Below are positions 1 through 8,840 of a stretch of DNA of 64,000 bases, in pieces. This DNA comes from Pseudomonadota bacterium. GTDB taxonomy: Bacteria > Pseudomonadota > Alphaproteobacteria > Micavibrionales > Micavibrionaceae. Both the position numbers and the translations under genes were made by a program. Each line of letters starts with the position of its first letter. Positions within the stretch are counted from its first letter, which is position 1. The stretch is from NCBI GenBank assembly GCA_029558635.1, contig JAKQEE010000052.1, positions 124,001 through 188,000 of the forward strand. The letters run 5' to 3'. The notes under the pieces are model-generated. The model made no database searches, had not been told where the DNA came from, and saw nothing but the letters and a program-made list of their open reading frames with translations.

Positions 1-1959
1 AACGATGGCGGCAATGCCTTTTTCATGGAAAATATGGAGGGCAGACGTTATATAGATTTCTTTTCGGGGACTTGTTTTCCGGAAACCGTTGATGTCATGA
101 ATCCGATTCAGGCCGGACCGGGTGTTGAGTTGGCTCCCCTCAAGCAGGCGGTTGGCATGGATACTGCCGTTACCCGCGTCTTTAAAAAGGCCAGAGAAGT
201 TTGCGAGAGTGACCCCGATTTCACGATCAATGATCTTTGTTCCTTTGATACTTCAATCAATATGAGTATCTCTGTCGGGAGCTTTTTCGATTTGTTCGAG
301 GAAATGAAAGCGAGTGGCGAATTCGGGTCCGATGAGGATATCATACATGAAATTGCCGCCTATCATGTTTTTGCGGTCGGGTCGACTCAAAAACTCGGCC
401 TGCTTGAAGACCCTCGATACCCGCCGAACACGATAGAGAAGGTCGCCGAAACAGATCATGTTCTTCTCGCTGATACTGAAAAAGGGTTGAGCCGTGCTGA
501 AATTCCCGGATGGTATATGAGCGGCCCCAATGTGTTGAGTTTTAGCAGATTGATGGCGCAGGCGCATGGCGAGCTTCCCTCGGCGGAGTTGGGAGGTCCT
601 GCGGACAAGCTACGCCGCATTATGATCGGTGTTCCGCAGATGTTAACTGGACCGAGCGGGACGGACCAATATTATACCATGCTCAAACATCTGAAGGATA
701 TGGGTGTCCGTACCAGGCAAGGGCCGGACATCTGGTGGAAATTCCGTCCGGATTCTTTTGTTCCGGAGAAACGGGGAGGGCGTCACGCGGAATTAAGTCT
801 TGTCCGGAGCTTTGATATGAGCGCCAGAGTTCATAGGGCAGGGGTTAAAAGACTGCTCGATGATTCCGATGTGCTTTATATTCCAGCCGATACGGAGTTG
901 TCCGGCGGGACTGCCGAGCTTTACCATTATCTACTGACGTTCTCGGGTGCAGTCAGGCGTCAGCTTCTTTTGGAATCCGCTCCGCTGGTTATTATGGAGC
1001 GCGGACCTTTTGCCGACAAATTTATCGAGGTCGTGAAGTCCTTAAAGAGTGTCGGGCTGGTTGGACAAAAAATTGAAGATATTGTGACTTTGACAAACGG
1101 ACCTGAAGAGTCCGCGGATGCCATCGGCAAGTATTTTGAAAGGTTCAGACCCCATAAAATCGAATACAAAGAGGAAAAAAGAAGAAGGAGCCGCAAGCAC
1201 GAGCATAGAGGCCCTTATATGGTTACCGGATTCGGCTCGGCAAAGAGTACCCATAAAGAGTTTATCGAGAAAGCCTATCAATCCGCGTATCTGTTTGCCA
1301 TTAACGGAATGTCCTTAAAAGTCGGGGGCGGCAATGATGGTGTTATGCGCGCTCTGGCCGAAGGGTTCCTGCGTGGAAAGCAGGTCTTGCGCGAGAGAGG
1401 GCATATGTTCCCCAACCAGATTATCCTGATCCAGTGTCATGAAACAGAATCTATTGAAGGGAAGTATATTCCTTCTTCCGATATTCAGGTTTTGAAGCGC
1501 GATGTCATACATTACTCCTATCCCAATATCGAAGGGCGTCGTTACGATCTGGTGCAGACAAATCTGGCGGTCGATTTCGGCGGCGGAATAGGAACCTGTG
1601 AAGAGGATCTGGATGTCCAGATTGATGTGGCATCCAATAGCTCGAATAGTGCAAAGAAGAAAACCCGCAGAATGATCTTTAACCAGATGGTTAAGGGAAA
1701 CAATGGGGGGCAAGTGGGTATTTGGGATGCGTATATCGAGCATTTCGGACATCTGTCTTCTCTTGATACGTCGAGTGTCGTTATGACTGTTGGCGAACTT
1801 GTTACGCAGGCCGATTGGCATCGTCGTTCAATCAATGACGAGAGGATCAGCAAGCGGCATTTATTTGTGCCGTCCTTCCCCCTGATTACGGACCCCAAAG
1901 AACTGCCGCCATTTGCCGCGCAAAATGTTGTTTCCATTCGGCTCCCCAAAGTCGCATAA
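1..1959 (+). CDS. Tandem LOG-family-like nucleotide-binding protein (5' partial)
   Basis: The frame is open to the window edge. The first ATG (25) has no ribosome binding site, so the true start probably lies upstream. Counting from that ATG, the last ~240 residues look like a LOG/lysine-decarboxylase-like Rossmann protein: GFGSA (402-406), GGGNDGVM (434-441) and GGGIGTCEE (519-527), the last matching the family PGGxGTxxE nucleotide-binding motif. Residues ~198-375 resemble the same fold in degenerate form, with SDVLYIPADTELSGGTAEL (281-299) where the PGGxGT signature would be. LOG proteins hydrolyse cytokinin or nucleotide monophosphates, but activity here is not established. The extreme N-terminus (EGRRYIDFFSG) resembles the start of class III aminotransferases, which is unexplained. 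Function is unassigned beyond the fold; the fold call is moderately secure. Confidence 0.6.
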   Translation, partial: NDGGNAFFMENMEGRRYIDFFSGTCFPETVDVMNPIQAGPGVELAPLKQAVGMDTAVTRVFKKAREVCESDPDFTINDLCSFDTSINMSISVGSFFDLFEEMKASGEFGSDEDIIHEIAAYHVFAVGSTQKLGLLEDPRYPPNTIEKVAETDHVLLADTEKGLSRAEIPGWYMSGPNVLSFSRLMAQAHGELPSAELGGPADKLRRIMIGVPQMLTGPSGTDQYYTMLKHLKDMGVRTRQGPDIWWKFRPDSFVPEKRGGRHAELSLVRSFDMSARVHRAGVKRLLDDSDVLYIPADTELSGGTAELYHYLLTFSGAVRRQLLLESAPLVIMERGPFADKFIEVVKSLKSVGLVGQKIEDIVTLTNGPEESADAIGKYFERFRPHKIEYKEEKRRRSRKHEHRGPYMVTGFGSAKSTHKEFIEKAYQSAYLFAINGMSLKVGGGNDGVMRALAEGFLRGKQVLRERGHMFPNQIILIQCHETESIEGKYIPSSDIQVLKRDVIHYSYPNIEGRRYDLVQTNLAVDFGGGIGTCEEDLDVQIDVASNSSNSAKKKTRRMIFNQMVKGNNGGQVGIWDAYIEHFGHLSSLDTSSVVMTVGELVTQADWHRRSINDERISKRHLFVPSFPLITDPKELPPFAAQNVVSIRLPKVA

Positions 1960-1983
1960 GCATCTTGCCAAAAAGCTCTCCTT

Positions 1984-2007
1984 TGAATAGGCTTAGCGAG
2001 CTATTCA
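1984..2007. repeat. 7-bp inverted repeat in the lpdA leader
   Basis: TGAATAG (1984-1990) and CTATTCA (2001-2007) flank a 10-nt loop just before the lpdA Shine-Dalgarno AGGAGA (2011-2016). There is no T-run, so a terminator is unlikely. It could be an operator or leader hairpin, or chance. Confidence 0.3.
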
Positions 2008-2020
2008 TTCAGGAGATGTT

Positions 2021-3427
2021 ATGTCTACTTCCCAAACTTCCTCTTCGTACGATCTTATCGTTATCGGTGCCGGCCCGGGGGGGTATGTATGTGCCATTCG
2101 CGCCGCCCAGCTCGGGATGAAAGTCGCGTGCGTTGAAAAACGTGCGACGCTTGGCGGGACATGCCTCAATGTCGGCTGTATTCCGTCCAAGGCTTTGCTC
2201 TCGGCGTCCGAAAAATTTCATGAAGTCAAATCCGAGATTGATAAAATGGGAATCCGTGTTTCCGGTGTGAAGCTCGATCTCAATGGGATGATGGGCCACA
2301 AAAAATCCGTGATCGAGTCCAATACCAAGGGTATCGAATTTCTGTTCAAGAAAAACAAGGTCGATTGGTTGAAAGGTGCAGGCAAGATCGTTGCCGCCGG
2401 ACAGGTGAATGTCGGCGGAACGGTTTATCAGACCAAGAATATCGTGATTGCGACCGGATCGGATGTGGCTGTGCCGGCCGGATTGACGCTTGATGAAAAA
2501 CGGATTGTCTCGTCAACCGGTGCACTGGAACTGGATGAAGTGCCCAAAAAGCTGGTCGTGATCGGTGGCGGCGTGATCGGTCTGGAGCTTGGTGCCGTGT
2601 GGGGGCGTCTGGGATCGGAAGTGACCGTTATCGAATATATGGACCGCATTCTGCCGACGATGGACTCGGAGATATCCAAAGAGATGCAGAAAATCCTGAC
2701 CAAGCAGGGCATGTCGTTCAAACTATCGACCAAGGTCGTCAAGGCCGAGGCCGACAAGAAAGGCGTCGAGTTGCAGATCGAGCCTGCTGCCGGTGGCAAA
2801 GGAGAAACAATCAAGGCCGATATCGTTCTGGTGGCCGTGGGCCGGAAAGCCTATACGGACGGGCTGGGGCTCGAGGCCGTGGGGGTCGAGCGTGACGAGC
2901 GTGGACGCGTGAAAACCGATGCACATTTCCAGTCGAACGTGGCCGGTATCTATGCAATTGGCGATGTGATCGCTGGACCGATGCTCGCGCATAAAGCCGA
3001 GGATGAAGGCGTAGTGTTGGCCGAGATGCTCGCCGGTCAGTCGGGCCATATTGATTATAATCTGATCCCCGGTGTTGTTTATACTTGGCCGGAAGTGGCC
3101 TCTGTCGGGCAGACGGAAGATCAATTGAAGGCGGCAGGAGTTTCCTATAAAAGCGGCAAGTTCCCTTTTATGGCGAATGGCCGCGCGCGCGCGATGAATG
3201 CCGTTGATGGGTTTGTCAAAATTTTGGCGGACGCCAAAACCGACCGTGTTCTGGGGTGCCACATTATCGGGCCGGAAGCGGGGACATTGATTGCCGAGGT
3301 AACTGCCGTCATGGAATTTGCGGGTAGTAGCGAGGATATTGCGCGCACCTGTCATGCCCATCCGACGCTTGAGGAAGTGGTAAAAGAGGCCGCGCTGGCC
3401 GTTCTGGGGAGACCAATTCATATATGA
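2021..3427 (+). CDS. lpdA: Dihydrolipoyl dehydrogenase (E3)
   Basis: Flavoprotein that reoxidises dihydrolipoyl groups of 2-oxoacid dehydrogenase complexes and passes electrons to NAD+, in the cytoplasm. At 468 aa it has the usual length. It shows the FAD dinucleotide fold GAGPGG (17-21), the redox disulfide GGTCLNVGCIPSK with C48 and C53, the NAD-binding GGGVIGLELG, and the C-terminal catalytic dyad HPTLEE (H447, E452). AGGAGA sits 5 nt before the ATG. The TGA overlaps the ATG of the next gene. The partner sucB lies 44 kb away (47618), so E2 and E3 are not in one operon here, and no sucA or pdh genes are adjacent. E3 could serve several complexes. Confidence 0.96.
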   Translation: MSTSQTSSSYDLIVIGAGPGGYVCAIRAAQLGMKVACVEKRATLGGTCLNVGCIPSKALLSASEKFHEVKSEIDKMGIRVSGVKLDLNGMMGHKKSVIESNTKGIEFLFKKNKVDWLKGAGKIVAAGQVNVGGTVYQTKNIVIATGSDVAVPAGLTLDEKRIVSSTGALELDEVPKKLVVIGGGVIGLELGAVWGRLGSEVTVIEYMDRILPTMDSEISKEMQKILTKQGMSFKLSTKVVKAEADKKGVELQIEPAAGGKGETIKADIVLVAVGRKAYTDGLGLEAVGVERDERGRVKTDAHFQSNVAGIYAIGDVIAGPMLAHKAEDEGVVLAEMLAGQSGHIDYNLIPGVVYTWPEVASVGQTEDQLKAAGVSYKSGKFPFMANGRARAMNAVDGFVKILADAKTDRVLGCHIIGPEAGTLIAEVTAVMEFAGSSEDIARTCHAHPTLEEVVKEAALAVLGRPIHI

Positions 3428-4080
3428 GACGATATTCCGAGCATGGCAGTGCGCTTATTCTTGTCCTGATCATCACCATGATTTTTGCGGCGTTGAGTTA
3501 TGCCGTGACCCAAGGGTTGCGGGTCAGCGAGGGGACGTCCAACGCTGTCAATCAAGATAAGGCACAGCTTGAAGCGACGTCCGTTCTCAATTTTGTTCAG
3601 TCGGTGCGCTCGGCGGTTCAGGAAATGAAAGTCAGCAGCGGCGGTGCTTCATCAAGTGTTGATTTTGTCATTCCGGGCGATGAGCCTGCTTATTCCACCT
3701 CTCCACATACGATGAAGATTTTTCATCCGCAGGGCGGTAAGGTGACTTATATTCCTGTATGGGCTACGCTTGACGATCCGACGGAAGCGACGACGACCGA
3801 GTGGAATTTCTTGTCAAATAGTGTCGATGGTATTGGTGGCAGTGGTACGGAGTTGTTGATGACGTTGATTGCTGTTCCCGAAGCAACGTGCAAGGAATTA
3901 AATAGGTCTTTGACGGGAAGTGATACGGTCCCCTCCGAGTCAGGGGATATTCTTGCTATGTTCAAAACCGGCGCGAATGCGGTGAGCGCCGCCAATTGTG
4001 CGGCTTGTGAAGGCAAGATGGGATTGTGTGTGGGTAACGGCAATCTGCGCGCGTTTTATTTCGTGCTCGACCGCGGGTGA
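3424..4080 (+). CDS. PilX-like minor pilin / pseudopilin
   Basis: This 218-aa protein has a short charged N-terminus followed by GSALILVLIITMIFAALSYAV and then a helical, polar stretch. That layout is typical of PilX/PulK-type minor pilins, which carry a Gly cleavage point and a hydrophobic helix but lack Glu5. The C-terminal part is a soluble domain with a Cys cluster (CAACEGKMGLC). It overlaps lpdA by 4 nt (ATGA), so translation may be coupled, although an lpdA partner is functionally odd. Its 3' end overlaps xerC tail to tail by 25 nt. If it is a minor pilin it would work with the pilus locus at 28.7-46 kb. The family call rests on the N-terminal pattern only. Confidence 0.55.
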   Translation: MRRYSEHGSALILVLIITMIFAALSYAVTQGLRVSEGTSNAVNQDKAQLEATSVLNFVQSVRSAVQEMKVSSGGASSSVDFVIPGDEPAYSTSPHTMKIFHPQGGKVTYIPVWATLDDPTEATTTEWNFLSNSVDGIGGSGTELLMTLIAVPEATCKELNRSLTGSDTVPSESGDILAMFKTGANAVSAANCAACEGKMGLCVGNGNLRAFYFVLDRG

Positions 4081-5009
4081 GCGGATTTGTAGATTTTAAT
4101 CAGCTCGGCAGCGTTGACTTCCGTGTATCTTTGAGTGGTGCTGAGCGAGGCGTGGCCCAGCAATTCCTGAATCTCTCTTAAATTTGCGCCGTTTTCCAGC
4201 AGATGTGTGGCGAAGCTGTGGCGCAGGGCGTGAGGTGTTGCCGTTTCAGGTAGACCCAACACACCACGCAGATCGCGCATAGATTTTTGTGCGACACCTT
4301 GATGAAGTCGTCCCCCACGTTCGCCCATAAAGAGCGGACGGTCTGGCGTTTCGGCGAAGGGACAGTCGGCGCGGTATTTTTGAATCGTGTGCTCTACAAT
4401 TTCAAGCACGGGGACTTGGCGTTCCTTTCGGCCTTTGCCCATCACGCGCAGGAATCCGTCTCGTGGCAAGTCTTTGATGTCAAGTGAGAGGGCTTCGTTG
4501 ATCCGCAAGCCGCAGCCATAGAGCAAAGTGAAGAGGGCTTTGTCGCGCAGGGTTGTCCAGTTATCACCTTCATTGTCCAGCAGGCGGAAGGCCTGCGGCT
4601 GTTCGAGCGGGCGGGGGAGTTTGTGCGGCAATTTCGGCGTGCGGACGCTTGCGATTTGCGCGTTGTGCATCACGCCGTTTTTATCGAGCCATTTCAGAAA
4701 GTTTTTGACGCCCGATAAAGAACGGGCGCGCGACGAGGCTGCAAGACCGTCCATGCTTTTGCGTGAGAGCCATGAGCGGAAATCGGCCAGAGATGTTTCC
4801 GAGAGTTTATCAAGGCCCACTGTTTCTTCGTAATGATTGTGCAGAAAATCTATAAATTGTACGATGTCGGACTGGTAGGCGCGCAGCGTATGCGGCGAGA
4901 CGTTCTTTTCGATTTTGAGCCACGTCGTCCAGCGGTCGATCTGGTTCAAGAGATCGGGCGCGGCGGATAAGGTCAGGGTCGTGGTTATTCCGTCGTGTCG
5001 CCGAGCCAT
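4056..5009 (-). CDS. xerC: Tyrosine recombinase XerC
   Basis: Site-specific recombinase that, with XerD, resolves chromosome dimers at dif. At 317 aa it has an N-terminal SAM-like core-binding domain (~20-112) and a C-terminal catalytic domain. The full catalytic set is visible: R169 (CGLRINEAL), K192 (GKGRKER), H260 and R263 (PHALRHSFATHLL), H286 (LGHASLSTTQ) and nucleophile Y295. XerC rather than XerD is favoured because it directly follows a DUF484 gene, the arrangement seen around xerC in many proteobacteria. The start ATG (5009) lies inside the upstream gene with a 25-nt overlap. No dif site was recognised in the window. Confidence 0.93.
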   Translation of the reverse strand: MARRHDGITTTLTLSAAPDLLNQIDRWTTWLKIEKNVSPHTLRAYQSDIVQFIDFLHNHYEETVGLDKLSETSLADFRSWLSRKSMDGLAASSRARSLSGVKNFLKWLDKNGVMHNAQIASVRTPKLPHKLPRPLEQPQAFRLLDNEGDNWTTLRDKALFTLLYGCGLRINEALSLDIKDLPRDGFLRVMGKGRKERQVPVLEIVEHTIQKYRADCPFAETPDRPLFMGERGGRLHQGVAQKSMRDLRGVLGLPETATPHALRHSFATHLLENGANLREIQELLGHASLSTTQRYTEVNAAELIKIYKSAHPRSSTK

Positions 5010-5689
5010 GATCTGAACAATCTTTCAATTACACGTGCCAGGAAGGTGATTTGTTCCGTTCCTTGGCCCGGTTGGAATTGATTTGGATCGCGCGAGCCGA
5101 AGGCGAGAATTGCAGGCGGTGCGCCGGGGCCGATGTCGATTTTTAGCAAGACTTGCGAGCGGACGAGGGATGCGCCTGCGCCGTAGATCGCTTCGACCCC
5201 GCCGATATCGGATTGGTGCAAAATTGGTTTCCCAGCCAGCCATTTGCCCAGTGTGCCTTCGGGAACGATGCGCAATCCGGCAGTGGCAATTTGCGGAATC
5301 TTGTCGCCGTCGCTTTCGACGACCAGCGTGGTGATATCGACATCAAGCAAAGCGGTTAAATCACCTGTCAGTGAGTCGATAAAGGTTTCGAAATTCGGGG
5401 CTTCTAACAAACGCAACACGGCAGCGTGGATGCGTGTCTGGTTGTTCATGTTGTGGCGGGCGGTTTCGACTATGCCGCGGGCGGTTTCAATTGCTTCGGT
5501 TTTGTCGGCTTTCAAGCGCTCGATCAGATAGGATTGGAAATCGACCACGCCCTTGCCGCCATTTTGCTTTGGTGGATGCAGAATGTCCACCATGTCGGGA
5601 TTGTCTTTCAGAAAGTTCGGATGCGCCTTGAGCCAGGTGATGACATCCTGTTCGGAAAGGTTGGGTGAGGGGTTCGATTTTTCAGACAT
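4985..5689 (-). CDS. DUF484 family protein
   Basis: 234 aa when started at the ATG at 5689 (MSEKSNPSPNLSEQDV). A longer open frame reaches 5884, but the added residues look non-coding and run into a hairpin. Members of this family have an N-terminal helical region (here ~10-60, with WLKAHPNFLKDNPDMVDIL) followed by a GAF-like domain (~90-225). The exact function is unknown; the gene is usually next to xerC, as here, and is probably co-transcribed with it. The sequence ends with RSWLGDTTE. The family assignment is confident and the role is not. Confidence 0.88.
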   Translation of the reverse strand: MSEKSNPSPNLSEQDVITWLKAHPNFLKDNPDMVDILHPPKQNGGKGVVDFQSYLIERLKADKTEAIETARGIVETARHNMNNQTRIHAAVLRLLEAPNFETFIDSLTGDLTALLDVDITTLVVESDGDKIPQIATAGLRIVPEGTLGKWLAGKPILHQSDIGGVEAIYGAGASLVRSQVLLKIDIGPGAPPAILAFGSRDPNQFQPGQGTEQITFLARVIERLFRSWLGDTTE

Positions 5690-5747
5690 ATTCGGGCCGT
5701 TCGGAGTTATTTGGCGAAGTGTAACATGATTTGCGCTGAAGACATAA

Positions 5748-5772
5748 AAATTTCCCCAAGTCGGGGAAATTT
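5748..5772 (-). terminator. Rho-independent terminator downstream of the entericidin gene
   Basis: A perfect 10-bp stem (5748-5757 with 5763-5772) and a 5-nt loop. On the minus strand the stem runs into a T-rich stretch (5750 to 5745). It lies 26 nt after the stop of the small lipoprotein gene and 58 nt before the DUF484 start, so it separates the two transcripts. Confidence 0.7.
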
Positions 5773-5798
5773 GATGGTTTGGAACGGAAAAGTTGAAC

Positions 5799-5936
5799 TT
5801 ATTTTGCCGATTTCTGGATGGCTTCGCCTGCGCGTTCCAAATCTTCACCTGCGCCGCGGACGGTGTTGCAAGCAGCAAGGGCAAGTGTGGAAATCAGAAG
5901 TGCAGAAATGGTCAAGATGCGAAAATTAGTCATCAT
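5799..5936 (-). CDS. ecnB: Entericidin-type small lipoprotein
   Basis: A 45-aa protein too short for routine gene calling. It has a lipoprotein signal (RILTISALLISTLALAAC; lipobox LAAC with C23 as the lipidated residue) and a short tail containing NTVRGAGEDLERAGEAIQK. That is the hallmark of the entericidin EcnA/EcnB family (C-N-T-xx-G-x-G-x-D). These are small outer-membrane-directed lipoproteins linked to stress and lysis in enterobacteria and widespread, with unclear role, in alphaproteobacteria. AGGAAAAG precedes the ATG at 5936; a second in-frame ATG (5933) would remove one residue. It has its own terminator. The ecnA/ecnB distinction cannot be made. Confidence 0.85.
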   Translation of the reverse strand: MMTNFRILTISALLISTLALAACNTVRGAGEDLERAGEAIQKSAK

Positions 5937-5951
5937 GGTTCTTTTCCTTTC

Positions 5952-6608
5952 TTACAAAATCGATTGGCCGGTTTTTTTCCAGTCTTCGACGAAGGCGGCC
6001 AAACCTTTATCCGTCAGCGGATGGTTGTAAAGCTGACGGATGACAGATGGCGGGCAGGTGACAACGTGGGCACCCATCTTGGCGCTTTCGATGATGTGCA
6101 TCGGGTGACGGACCGAAGCCACCAGAACTTCGGTCTGGAAGTCGGGATAGTTGTCGTAGATGCCGACGATATCCTGAATAAGCGTCAGGCCGTCGGAGCC
6201 AATGTCGTCAAGGCGACCGACGAACGGGGAAATGAACGCAGCTCCTGCTTTGGCAGCGAGGATGGCTTGCGCAGCCGAGAAGCACAGCGTGACGTTGACC
6301 ATCGTGCCTTCGTCGGAGAGGCGTTTACAGACTTTAAGACCTGCCGGAGTCAATGGAACTTTGACCGCCACGTGATCGGCGATCTGGCGAAGTTTGTCGG
6401 CTTCTTTCCACATCGTCTCATAATCGGTCGAGGCGACCTCGGCACTCACGGGGCCTGAAACAATTTTGCAAATTTCCTCGATCAAGGGAATAAAGGGCTT
6501 GCCCGATTTCATCACCAGAGACGGGTTGGTCGTGACACCATCCAGAAGGCCGGTCGATTCCAGGTCGCGGATTTCGTCAATATCGGCGGTATCTACAAAA
6601 AATTTCAT
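5952..6608 (-). CDS. tal: Transaldolase (short, FSA-like subfamily)
   Basis: Class I aldolase of the pentose phosphate pathway that transfers dihydroxyacetone between sugar phosphates. At 218 aa it matches the short transaldolase/fructose-6-phosphate-aldolase subfamily rather than the ~317-aa TalB type. Seen directly: [10 protein letters not shown] at the N-terminus, GVTTNPSLV (24-32) and the Schiff-base lysine K83 in [17 protein letters not shown] and ASVRHPMHI are typical of bacterial 3B transaldolases. It is divergently oriented to priA. A true fructose-6-phosphate aldolase activity cannot be excluded from sequence alone. Confidence 0.93.
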   Translation of the reverse strand: MKFFVDTADIDEIRDLESTGLLDGVTTNPSLVMKSGKPFIPLIEEICKIVSGPVSAEVASTDYETMWKEADKLRQIADHVAVKVPLTPAGLKVCKRLSDEGTMVNVTLCFSAAQAILAAKAGAAFISPFVGRLDDIGSDGLTLIQDIVGIYDNYPDFQTEVLVASVRHPMHIIESAKMGAHVVTCPPSVIRQLYNHPLTDKGLAAFVEDWKKTGQSIL

Positions 6609-6680
6609 CTTTTTCAGTCCTTTATCTTGTTTTTAGGGAATTCCGGAGGCATCATGCCCTTCTTGCTACAGGAAATCAAG

Positions 6681-8840
6681 ATGCGGATTTGCGCGGTTCT
6701 GGTGACTTCCCCGATGGGGAAAACCTATGATTATCTTGAGCCCGAAGGAATGGGGCTTGAGACGGGGGATTATGTGCTGGTTCCCCTTGGACCGCGGGCT
6801 GTGCAGGGCGTGGTGTGGGGATTTCCCGATGCGTCCGAAGTTCCGGCATCCAAAATGAAATCCGTGATCCAGAAATATGATGTGCCGCCGATGGATGAAA
6901 CGACGCGGTCATTCGTCGATTGGGTTGCGCAGTATAATATGGCACAGCGCGGGGCGGTTTTGAAAATGGCTGTATCCGTGCCGCAGGCGTTGGAACCGCC
7001 ACAGCCTTTAACGGGGTATATTCTCGGGTCAAAAGTCATTGATCTTAATGAGATGCAAAAGAAAGTCGTCGAGGTTTTATCGGACGGGATGGCGAGGCGG
7101 CTTTCGGAATTATCCAAGCAGGCGGAAGTCGGGACATCGGTCATCAAGACTTTGGTGAAGCATGGTGTGGTCGAAGCGGTTGATCTGTTCGCCAAGGTTC
7201 CGTGTGCGAATCCCGACCCCGATTTTGCGCATAAGGATTTGACGGCGGATCAGACAAAGGCGGCAGCGCAGATTGTCGAGGCAGTTTCAAAGGCAGCGTT
7301 TCATCCGTTTTTGCTCGATGGTGTGACCGGATCGGGGAAAACGGAGGTTTATTTCGAAGCGATTGCCGAATGTTTGCGGACAGGCAAACAGGTTCTGATT
7401 TTGATGCCGGAAATTGCGCTTTCGAATTCGTTTATCACGCGGTTTTCCTCGCGCTTTGGTGTCGCGCCCGCATTGTGGCATTCGTCGATGACTCCGGCGC
7501 AGCGGCGCGTGACTTGGCGCGGCGTGGCGATGGGAGCGAGCAAGGTTATTGTGGGGGCGAGGTCTGCGCTCTTTCTTCCTTATGCCGATCTGGGCCTGAT
7601 TGTTGTCGATGAAGAGCATGATGCCGCGTACAAGCAGGAAGAGGGCATTATCTATCACGCGCGCGATATGGCGGTGGTGCGGGCGCACATTCAAAAAATT
7701 CCAGTGGTGTTGACTTCGGCGACGCCGTCACTGGAGACTTTGCAAAATGTGTGGGACGGGAGGTATACGCATTTGCAACTCCCCGATCGCTATGGCGGGG
7801 CAGACAAGCCGGAGATCAAAATTCTCGATCTGCGTGTTGACAAGCCGGAGCGGCAGCATTTCGTTTCCCCTGTTTTGCGCGATGAAATGGAATTGACTTT
7901 GGCAAAGCATGAACAGGTGTTGTTGTTCCTGAACCGTCGTGGGTTTGCGCCGTTGACCTTGTGCCGGACGTGCGGGCACCGGATCGAATGTCCGAAATGT
8001 ACGGCGTGGCTAGTCGAGCACAAGCGGACCCATCATCTGCATTGCCACCATTGCGGCTATTCGATGAAGGAGCCTGAAAAATGTCCGTCGTGCGGCGATA
8101 CGGATTCACTGGTGGCGTGTGGGCCAGGGGTCGAGCGGATTGCCGACGAGGTTAAAGAATATTTTCCCGATGCGCGGATCATGGTGATGGCCAGCGACGT
8201 TCTGGATACGCATCAGAAATTGACCAGTGCTTTGGCCGATATTCGCGAAGGGCGGGTCGATGTGATTATCGGAACGCAGGTCATTGCCAAGGGGCATCAC
8301 TTTCCGCAGATTACCTGTGTCGGGATTATTGACGCGGACCTTGGGCTGTCGGGCGGAGATTTGCGGGCCACCGAGCATTCGTTCCAGATCCTTCATCAGG
8401 TGGCGGGTCGTGCGGGGCGGGAGCAGCTCAAGGGGCATGTGTATCTTCAGACCTATAATGCCGAGCAACGCGTCATGCAAATGCTGGCGGCGGACGACCG
8501 TGACGGATTTCTGGCGGTCGAGGCGGAGGAGCGCAGGCGGGCGCATATGCCGCCCTTTGCGAGGCTCGCGGCTTTGGTGATTTCGGGTAGTAATGAGACG
8601 GTGACGCGGGATGTTGCGTTGACGATTGGGCGGGCGGCGCCACATGCCCAAGGAGTCCGGATTCTGGGGCCGGCGCAGGCGCAGATGTACCGTATCCGCG
8701 GGAAATACCGCCAGCGAATTCTGGTTCAGGCGGATAAAAAACTGGATATTCAGAAAATGATTGCGGAGTGGCTGGGGCATGTTAAGATTCCATCCAGTGT
8801 CCGTGTCAGCGTAGACATTGACCCGCAGAGTTTCGTTTGA
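6681..8840 (+). CDS. priA: Primosomal replication-restart helicase PriA
   Basis: 3'-to-5' helicase that reloads the replisome at stalled forks. 719 aa from the ATG at 6681, which has AGGAAA 5 nt upstream and puts the conserved N-terminus (MRICAVLVTSPMGKTYDYL) in register with the family. ATG 6654 (GGAGG 4 nt upstream) is the main alternative; 6627 is less likely. Seen: 3'-DNA-binding domain at the N-terminus, Walker A GVTGSGKTE, DEEH box and a complete zinc-binding segment with eight Cys (CRTCGHRIECPKC and later CHHCGYS, CPSCG). QVAGRAGR is helicase motif VI. Its stop overlaps a possible start of the next gene. Confidence 0.97.
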   Translation: MRICAVLVTSPMGKTYDYLEPEGMGLETGDYVLVPLGPRAVQGVVWGFPDASEVPASKMKSVIQKYDVPPMDETTRSFVDWVAQYNMAQRGAVLKMAVSVPQALEPPQPLTGYILGSKVIDLNEMQKKVVEVLSDGMARRLSELSKQAEVGTSVIKTLVKHGVVEAVDLFAKVPCANPDPDFAHKDLTADQTKAAAQIVEAVSKAAFHPFLLDGVTGSGKTEVYFEAIAECLRTGKQVLILMPEIALSNSFITRFSSRFGVAPALWHSSMTPAQRRVTWRGVAMGASKVIVGARSALFLPYADLGLIVVDEEHDAAYKQEEGIIYHARDMAVVRAHIQKIPVVLTSATPSLETLQNVWDGRYTHLQLPDRYGGADKPEIKILDLRVDKPERQHFVSPVLRDEMELTLAKHEQVLLFLNRRGFAPLTLCRTCGHRIECPKCTAWLVEHKRTHHLHCHHCGYSMKEPEKCPSCGDTDSLVACGPGVERIADEVKEYFPDARIMVMASDVLDTHQKLTSALADIREGRVDVIIGTQVIAKGHHFPQITCVGIIDADLGLSGGDLRATEHSFQILHQVAGRAGREQLKGHVYLQTYNAEQRVMQMLAADDRDGFLAVEAEERRRAHMPPFARLAALVISGSNETVTRDVALTIGRAAPHAQGVRILGPAQAQMYRIRGKYRQRILVQADKKLDIQKMIAEWLGHVKIPSSVRVSVDIDPQSFV

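Noticed and set aside
5793..6458. 221-codon plus-strand frame over the entericidin and transaldolase genes
   Set aside because: Covers two minus-strand genes with clear families; no start signal.
6627..6680. Longer PriA start at 6627
   Set aside because: The conserved family N-terminus begins at 6681, where AGGAAA has good spacing; the upstream residues have no family match.
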